Positions 59,280 through 64,000 of a stretch of 64,000 nucleotides of DNA are shown piece after piece (the stretch's first letter is position 1; every line of letters starts with the position of its first letter). The translations under genes were made by a program, and so were the position numbers. The notes below the pieces were generated by a model. The model was not told where the DNA came from and ran no database searches. It was given only the letters and a program-made list of their open reading frames with translations. The stretch comes from Burkholderia sp. WSM2230. Lineage in GTDB: Bacteria; Pseudomonadota; Gammaproteobacteria; Burkholderiales; Burkholderiaceae. Location: contig NZ_AXAJ01000014.1 in NCBI RefSeq assembly GCF_000472445.1, positions 100,308 to 164,307 on the forward strand. Reading direction: 5' to 3'.

Positions 59280-59520
59280 ACACGGCCGAGTTCGCCACAC
59301 GGCCGGGCTGGGGGCCACGGCGAGCTCGCGTGACGGCCGGTTTAGCGCCACGGCCGAGTTGGCGCCACGGCCGAGTCAAGACTACGGCCGGGTTAGCGTC
59401 CCGGCCAAGTTATCGCCACTGCCAAGTTAGTACCCGGGCCAAGTTAGCGCCCCGGCTAGCGCCCCGGCCAAGTTAGTGCCACTGGCGAGTCAAGGCCACG
59501 GCCAAGCTAGCGCCCCGGCC
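59280..59520. repeat. 17-bp tandem array between mltA and paaK
   Basis: About fourteen copies of a 17-bp unit near CCACGGCCAAGTTAGCG tile the segment. Copies at 59348-59449 are all exactly 17 bases; one copy is shortened to 12 (59450-59461), and the first few are degenerate. 17 is not a multiple of three, so no frame is kept across copies. It fills most of the 404-bp gap between the convergent mltA and paaK genes; no terminator is seen there. Confidence 0.92.
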
Positions 59521-59564
59521 GCCCAATTTCCGCGCGCCCCTCTCAAAACACCCGCAGCTTCTAT

Positions 59565-60869
59565 TCACTGCCCCGACTTGCGCTTGTCGACGACGCGGCG
59601 CGCCTTGCCCACCGAACGTTCAATTCCGTTCACCGCCAGCACATTGACGACCGCGCTTACACCGATAAGCGCCTTGATGTCATAGGCCAGCGCCTGCTTC
59701 GCCGCGCTCAGGGCGGCAACGTCCGGCGCCGTTTCCGGGCAGGGCTCCACGTTCAGCGTCATCACATCGAGCGGACCTTCCTTGGTCAGCACGATCTGAT
59801 AGTGAGGAGCGAGAGCATGTTGCTTGAGCAGCAGTTCCTCGATTTGCGTGGGAAACACGTTGACGCCACGCACGATCATCATGTCGTCCGAGCGCCCGGT
59901 GATTTTTTCCATGCGGCGCATGTTGCGGGTGCTGCCCGGCAGGAGACGCGTGAGATCGCGCGTGCGGTAACGAACGATCGGCAACGCTTCCTTGGTGAGC
60001 GACGTGAACACCAGTTCGCCGAGTTCTCCGTCCGGAAGGACCTCGCCGGTTTCGGGGTCGATGATCTCCGGATAAAAATGATCTTCCCAGATGGTCGGGC
60101 CGTCTTTCGTCTCGACGCATTCCGACGCCACGCCCGGCCCCATCACTTCCGACAAACCGTAAATGTCGACCGCGTCGATGCCCATGCGCTGTTCGATAGC
60201 ACGACGCATGTCGTTGGTCCACGGCTCCGCGCCGAAGATGCCGATGCGCAGCGAGCAATCGGCTGGGTTGACGCCCTGGCGTTCCAGCTCGTCGGCAATC
60301 GAGAGCATGTAGCTCGGCGTCACCATGATGATGTCGGGCCGGAAGTCCTGGATCAGTTGCACCTGCTTTTCCGTCTGGCCGCCGCCGAACGGGATCACGG
60401 TCAGGCCCGCGCGCTCCGCGCCGTAGTGCGCGCCCAGACCGCCCGTAAAGAGGCCGTAACCATAGCTGACATGTACTTTGTCGCCGGGTTTGGCGCCGGC
60501 CGCGCGGATGGAACGCGCGACGAGATTCGCCCACGTGTCGATATCGCGCGCGGTGTAGCCCACCACGGTCGGCTTGCCTGTCGTACCCGATGAAGCGTGG
60601 ATGCGCGAGATCCGCTCTTGCGGCACGGCGAACATTCCAAACGGATAGCTGTCGCGCAAATCCTTCTTTGTCGTGAACGGGAAGCGCGCGAGGTCCGCAA
60701 GCGTCTTCAGGTCGCTCGGATGAATCCCCGCTTCCTCAAACTTGCGACGATAGACGGGTGAATTTTCGTACGCGTGGTTGAGCGACCATTTGAGCCGTTC
60801 AAGCTGAAGCGCGGCCAGTTCGTCGCGACTGGCGGTCTCGATTGGATCGAGCGGAAGGGCGGGGCTCAT
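59565..60869 (-). CDS. paaK: phenylacetate-CoA ligase
   Basis: PaaK activates phenylacetate to phenylacetyl-CoA at the cost of ATP. The 434-residue ANL-family ligase shows the P-loop ASSGTTGKPTVVGYT, VSYGYGLFTGGLGAHYG, GIFGAEPWTNDMR, DIYGLSEVMGPGVASEC and the hinge VRYRTRDLTRLL, ending with GRSDDMMIVRGVNVFPTQIEE. AAGGAGA precedes the ATG at 60869. Last gene of the paa cluster on the minus strand. Confidence 0.96.
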   Translation of the reverse strand: MSPALPLDPIETASRDELAALQLERLKWSLNHAYENSPVYRRKFEEAGIHPSDLKTLADLARFPFTTKKDLRDSYPFGMFAVPQERISRIHASSGTTGKPTVVGYTARDIDTWANLVARSIRAAGAKPGDKVHVSYGYGLFTGGLGAHYGAERAGLTVIPFGGGQTEKQVQLIQDFRPDIIMVTPSYMLSIADELERQGVNPADCSLRIGIFGAEPWTNDMRRAIEQRMGIDAVDIYGLSEVMGPGVASECVETKDGPTIWEDHFYPEIIDPETGEVLPDGELGELVFTSLTKEALPIVRYRTRDLTRLLPGSTRNMRRMEKITGRSDDMMIVRGVNVFPTQIEELLLKQHALAPHYQIVLTKEGPLDVMTLNVEPCPETAPDVAALSAAKQALAYDIKALIGVSAVVNVLAVNGIERSVGKARRVVDKRKSGQ

Positions 60870-61078
60870 TGATTGTCTCCTTGCTGCCTCAATGCTGGGT
60901 CTGATATGGGCTGCGCTTGCGCGCAAAACTTCGAGCGGCGGCGCTGGAACTGCGGGCTGCCGCCATGCGGTGGACCGTTTGCCGGCTCACCGCTCATGAC
61001 TGCCACGGACTTGCGACTCTCGCGTGGAGCGCTTGCCGTGAGCCTTCTTTGGGCGCTTTTGACGCGGCAGTCTTTGTC

Positions 61079-61558
61079 TTAATCCGGTTTCGTGGTCGAC
61101 GGTGCAAGCGGAATCACGTTGCCCTTGATTTGCGCCGATTTGCCGCGAAACATCGCGACTGTCTCGCCGGCGCGATTAGTGACGCGAATGTCGTAGATTC
61201 CTGTGCGGCCGTTCAATGTCTGCTCGACAGCCTCTGCGGTGAGCACATCGCCGCCATGCGCCGGACGGAGGAACTCGATCGAGCAACCCGATGCCACCGT
61301 GTTGAGGTTGCGCGAGTTGCAAGCGAACGCGAAGCTCGAGTCAGCGAGCGTGAATATCAGGCCGCCATGACAGATCTGATGGCCGTTGAGAAAATCGGCA
61401 CGTACAGGCATCCGCAGACGCGCATAGCCCGCGCGCACTTCCACAATTTCGATGCCCAGCGCACGGCTGCACGCGTCGTTCTCGTACATGGCGGCGGCGG
61501 TTGCGCGGGCGAGTTCGTCGGGCATCATGTCCGAAGGGTAGAGAGGTTGCGTCGACAT
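61079..61558 (-). CDS. paaI: PaaI hydroxyphenylacetyl-CoA thioesterase
   Basis: PaaI frees CoA from dead-end intermediates of phenylacetate catabolism. The 159-residue hotdog-fold protein has NGHQICHGGLIFTLADSSFAFACNSRN (active-site region), the N-terminal acidic helix, and IYDIRVTNRAGETVAMFRGKSAQIKG. It overlaps nothing but lies one base from paaG (61558 and 61560), so the two are translationally linked. paaK follows after 209 bases of apparently empty spacer. Confidence 0.94.
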   Translation of the reverse strand: MSTQPLYPSDMMPDELARATAAAMYENDACSRALGIEIVEVRAGYARLRMPVRADFLNGHQICHGGLIFTLADSSFAFACNSRNLNTVASGCSIEFLRPAHGGDVLTAEAVEQTLNGRTGIYDIRVTNRAGETVAMFRGKSAQIKGNVIPLAPSTTKPD

Positions 61559-61559
61559 A

Positions 61560-62351
61560 TCAGCGCCCTTCGAAGCGCGGCGCGCGCTTCTCTACGAAAG
61601 CTTGCACGCCCTCCGCATAGTCGTGCGATGCACCCAGTTCGCGTTGCAGGTCGCGCTCGAGGTCGAGTTGCTCATCGAGCGTTTGCGTCGTGCCCGCGCG
61701 CATGGCCTGCTTGATCGCAGCGATGGCGCGTGTGGGTTGCTGCGCGAGCTGTGCCGCCAGTCTGGCCGCGGCTTCCGCGAGCTCCTGATCGTCGACGGTC
61801 TGCCAGATGAGCCCCCAGCTTTCGGCTTTCTCCGCGCTCAACTTGTCGCCGGTGATGGCGAGCCCCATTGCGCGCGCCATGCCGACGCGCTGCGGCAAGA
61901 ACCACGTGCCGCCAGAATCCGGCACGAGGCCAATCTTCACGAAAGCTTGGATAAAGCTGGCCGAACGTGCCGCCAGCACGATGTCGCAAGCGAGCGCGAG
62001 GTTTGCGCCAGCGCCCGCCGCCGTGCCGTTGACTGCTGCTATCACGGGCAACGGCAGTGACTGCAGGCGGCGAATCAGCGGGTTGAAATGCGCGTCGATC
62101 AACTCGCCAAGATCCGTCATGGCGCCGGGCGTGAAATCGAGATCGGCGAGATCCTGTCCTGCACAGAAGCCGCGCCCCGAGCCCGTCAGGACGAGAGCGC
62201 GAGCGCCGTTCGTCTCGACTTCGCCCAGCGCGGCCGCCAGTTCCTCGTGCATCGCGCGCGTGAAACTGTTCAACTTGTCGGGGCGGTTCAGCGTGATGGT
62301 GGCCACGCGGCTCGATTCGTCAAACTCCAGGCGGATCGCTTCGTATGACAT
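61560..62351 (-). CDS. paaG: PaaG-type enoyl-CoA hydratase/isomerase
   Basis: A 263-residue crotonase-fold enzyme; in the pathway PaaG isomerises the ring epoxide to oxepin-CoA. Oxyanion-hole segments: ARALVLTGSGRGFCAGQDLADLD and VNGTAAGAGANLALACDIVLAARSASF; then FIQAFVKIGLVPDSGGTWFLPQRVG with the catalytic Asp. The assignment to PaaG rather than PaaF comes from the Gln-Asp in GQDLADL and gene order; I am less sure of the symbol than of the fold. GAGGAGA precedes the ATG at 62351. Confidence 0.85.
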   Translation of the reverse strand: MSYEAIRLEFDESSRVATITLNRPDKLNSFTRAMHEELAAALGEVETNGARALVLTGSGRGFCAGQDLADLDFTPGAMTDLGELIDAHFNPLIRRLQSLPLPVIAAVNGTAAGAGANLALACDIVLAARSASFIQAFVKIGLVPDSGGTWFLPQRVGMARAMGLAITGDKLSAEKAESWGLIWQTVDDQELAEAAARLAAQLAQQPTRAIAAIKQAMRAGTTQTLDEQLDLERDLQRELGASHDYAEGVQAFVEKRAPRFEGR

Positions 62352-62409
62352 CGGGTGTCTCCTCAAGGTCCCGTTCGCGAAACTTTTCGCGGAACTGCGG
62401 CGCTTTATG

Positions 62410-63612
62410 TCAGAGCCGTTCAATGACGAGCGCGATGCCCTGGCCCACGCCGATGCACATGGTGCAAAGCGCGAAGCGCCCGTTGCAGCGCTCGAGTTGA
62501 TACAGCGCGGTCGTGACAAGGCGCGCGCCCGATGCGCCGAGCGGATGCCCGAGCGCGATCGCTCCGCCATTCGGATTGACGCGCGGGTCGTCGTCCCGCA
62601 AACCTAGCGTGCGCAGAACCGCAAGCCCTTGCGAGGCGAATGCCTCGTTCAACTCAATCACGTCGAGTTGCTCGAGCTTAATGCCAAGTTGCTTGAGCAA
62701 CTTTTGCGTGGCCGGTGCCGGGCCAATACCCATGATGCGCGGCTCGACGCCGGCCGTCGCCATGCCTACGACGCGTGCGCGACGGCGCAGGCCGTATTGA
62801 TCGGCCGCTTGTTGATTCGCGAGCAGTAGCGCGCAGGCGCCGTCGTTCACGCCCGATGCATTGCCGGCAGTGACGCTGCCCTCGGGACGAACGACGCCCT
62901 TGAGCTTTGCGAGGCTTTCGAGCGAAGTCTCGCGCGGATGCTCGTCGAGTGTGATTCGAACGGGGTCGCCCTTTTTCTGCGCTATCTCGACACCGACGAT
63001 TTCCTGCGCCAGCGTACCGTCACGTTGTGCGCGCGCTGCCTTCTGCTGGCTGGCCAGTGCGAATGCGTCCTGATCGGCGCGGCTAACGCTGAACTGGACT
63101 GCCACGTTTTCCGCAGTTTCCGGCATTGAATCGACGCCGTACCGGCTCTTCATGAGCGGATTGATGAAGCGCCAGCCGATCGTCGTATCGTAGATGTCGG
63201 CTTGCCGCGAAAACGCGCTCGCCGCCTTGCCCATCACGAAGGGTGCGCGAGTCATGCTTTCCACGCCGCCCGCGATCATCAGCCGGGCCTCGCCGGCCTT
63301 GATGGCGCGCGCTGCGGTCCCGACGGCGTCCATGCCCGAGCCGCACAGACGGTTGATGGTCGCGCCCGGCGCCTCTGTGGGAAGCCCCGCGAGCAGCGCC
63401 GACATGCGGGCCACGTTGCGATTGTCTTCGCCGGCCTGATTCGCGCAACCGTAGATCACGTCGTCCACGGCGCGCCAGTCCACGCCCGGGTTACGCTCGA
63501 TCAATGCCTTGATCGGCACGGCGCCGAGGTCGTCGGCCCGGACGTCTCTCAGGGCGCCGCCGTAGCGGCCGATGGGAGTGCGAATCGCGTCGCAGATAAA
63601 GGCGTCGTTCAT
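62410..63612 (-). CDS. pcaF: 3-oxoadipyl-CoA thiolase (PaaJ/PcaF)
   Basis: Splits 3-oxoadipyl-CoA into succinyl-CoA and acetyl-CoA at the end of phenylacetate (and protocatechuate) catabolism. The 400-residue thiolase has nucleophile Cys90 in NRLCGSGMDAV, GHPLGASGAR (His) and CTMCIGVGQG (second Cys). FICDAIRTPIGRYGGALRDVRADDLGAVPIKALIERN at the N-terminus is typical of the adipyl-CoA group. Whether it belongs to paa or pca regulation is not readable; AGGAACGGAT precedes the ATG. Confidence 0.95.
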   Translation of the reverse strand: MNDAFICDAIRTPIGRYGGALRDVRADDLGAVPIKALIERNPGVDWRAVDDVIYGCANQAGEDNRNVARMSALLAGLPTEAPGATINRLCGSGMDAVGTAARAIKAGEARLMIAGGVESMTRAPFVMGKAASAFSRQADIYDTTIGWRFINPLMKSRYGVDSMPETAENVAVQFSVSRADQDAFALASQQKAARAQRDGTLAQEIVGVEIAQKKGDPVRITLDEHPRETSLESLAKLKGVVRPEGSVTAGNASGVNDGACALLLANQQAADQYGLRRRARVVGMATAGVEPRIMGIGPAPATQKLLKQLGIKLEQLDVIELNEAFASQGLAVLRTLGLRDDDPRVNPNGGAIALGHPLGASGARLVTTALYQLERCNGRFALCTMCIGVGQGIALVIERL

Positions 63613-63743
63613 ATCCGTTCCTGCTGAGGTGGACCGGCGTTGCCTGCCGATCCGATGTCTCATGTTAGTTGGCGCGCACGGCGGGGTCTATTCGGCCAAA
63701 AGACGTAGGACGAACCGAACACCGTGCTTCGGTCTTATGACGT

Positions 63744-64000
63744 TCAGCTGACTACCGCCGGCACCGCTTTCGGTTCAACATGAACGCGGCTTTGGATTAC
63801 ACGGAAGCGATTGGCGACGAAGGCCGCGTCGGTGAGCGCGGCATTTGCCGCCGGGTTCGCGCCAGTGCCATGGAAATCGGAGAACGCCGCCGACTGGTTG
63901 ACGAACACACCGCCCGTCAGGTTGATCGAAAGCGCGACGCCGCCGCACAACGACGCCTCGTGCGCCTGTTCGAGCACGGCTTGATCTGTGCTGTACACCG
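63744..64000 (-). CDS. paaN: PaaN/PaaZ aldehyde dehydrogenase C-terminal fragment (window edge)
   Basis: Only the last 84 codons are in the window (5' end beyond 64000). Residues such as GGVALSINLTGGVFVNQSAAFSDFHGTGANPAANAALTDAAFVANRFRVIQSRVHVEP match the C-terminus of the phenylacetate ring-opening aldehyde dehydrogenase of Burkholderiales. It precedes pcaF, with 131 bases between; ACCGAA (63714-63719) and TTCGGT (63728-63733) form a small inverted repeat there. Confidence 0.85.
   Translation of the reverse strand, partial: VYSTDQAVLEQAHEASLCGGVALSINLTGGVFVNQSAAFSDFHGTGANPAANAALTDAAFVANRFRVIQSRVHVEPKAVPAVVS

Noticed and set aside
59201..59476. 91-codon ORF across the 17-bp array
   Set aside because: The unit length breaks frame at every copy, and the product is Arg/Pro repeats with no conserved pattern.
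59280..59520. CRISPR array
   Set aside because: Units are 17 bp, contiguous, without unique spacers, and no cas genes are in the window.

Overview
The window is a gene-dense, GC-rich bacterial chromosome segment that reads as the main chromosome of a Burkholderiaceae member, most likely Paraburkholderia/Burkholderia. This is inferred from the protein sequences and gene orders (hisAFIE-HIT-tatABC; petABC-sspAB; rpe-gph-trpEGDC; ugpBAEC; hemA-prfA-prmC-grxD-ubiX; paaN-pcaF-paaG-paaI-paaK). Almost everything is core metabolism. I see no prophage, insertion sequence, integron, CRISPR array or rRNA operon. One tRNA gene (Thr, TGT) is present.

Layout. 1-5.4 kb: end of the histidine operon (hisA partial, hisF, hisI, hisE), a small membrane protein, a HIT hydrolase and the Tat translocase tatABC, closed by a bidirectional terminator. 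5.5-11.9 kb: membrane-anchored HtrA-type protease divergent from a Nif3-like protein, the cytochrome bc1 operon petABC (its Rieske subunit has a twin-arginine signal, so it is a likely Tat client), sspAB and tRNA-Thr. 12-24 kb: two uncharacterised methyltransferases, a HI0933-type flavoprotein, small conserved proteins, a TetR/MFS pair with palindromic operators, a nitroreductase, a second MFS protein, a YegD-like Hsp70 and a cold-shock gene. 24-32.4 kb: amino-acid permease, extradiol dioxygenase, the ubiX-grxD-prmC-prfA-hemA block and an orphan response regulator with a degenerate receiver. 32.5-43 kb: a short upstream ORF coupled to a small membrane protein, Xaa-Pro aminopeptidase, HAD hydrolase, AsmA-like protein, EttA, and the glycerol-3-phosphate importer ugpBAEC. 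43-51 kb: YchF, a UbiH-type hydroxylase, DsbC, M61 peptidase, azoreductase, uracil-DNA glycosylase, CYTH protein. 51-57.8 kb: trpC, trpD, trpG, trpE, gph and rpe on the minus strand and apaG. 57.8-64 kb: lytic transglycosylase MltA, a tandem-repeat spacer, and phenylacetate catabolism genes paaK, paaI, paaG, pcaF, paaN (partial).

The least expected signals lie between genes. The clearest is a 24-codon ORF with three Trp codons, ending TGG-CCC-TGG-CGT-CGC-TGG, between gph and trpE; a weak hairpin with a T6 tract follows it, so it looks like a trp leader peptide and attenuator. Others are a 21-codon upstream ORF joined by TGATG to a membrane-protein gene, a response regulator with Glu where the phospho-acceptor Asp should be, a 17-bp tandem array of about 14 copies next to a G12 tract, a 22-nt sequence found once between genes and once inside a coding region, and an orphan intrinsic terminator upstream of cspA that may end an unannotated RNA.

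All calls come from reading the sequence. Family assignments rest on recognised motifs and gene context, not on database searches.
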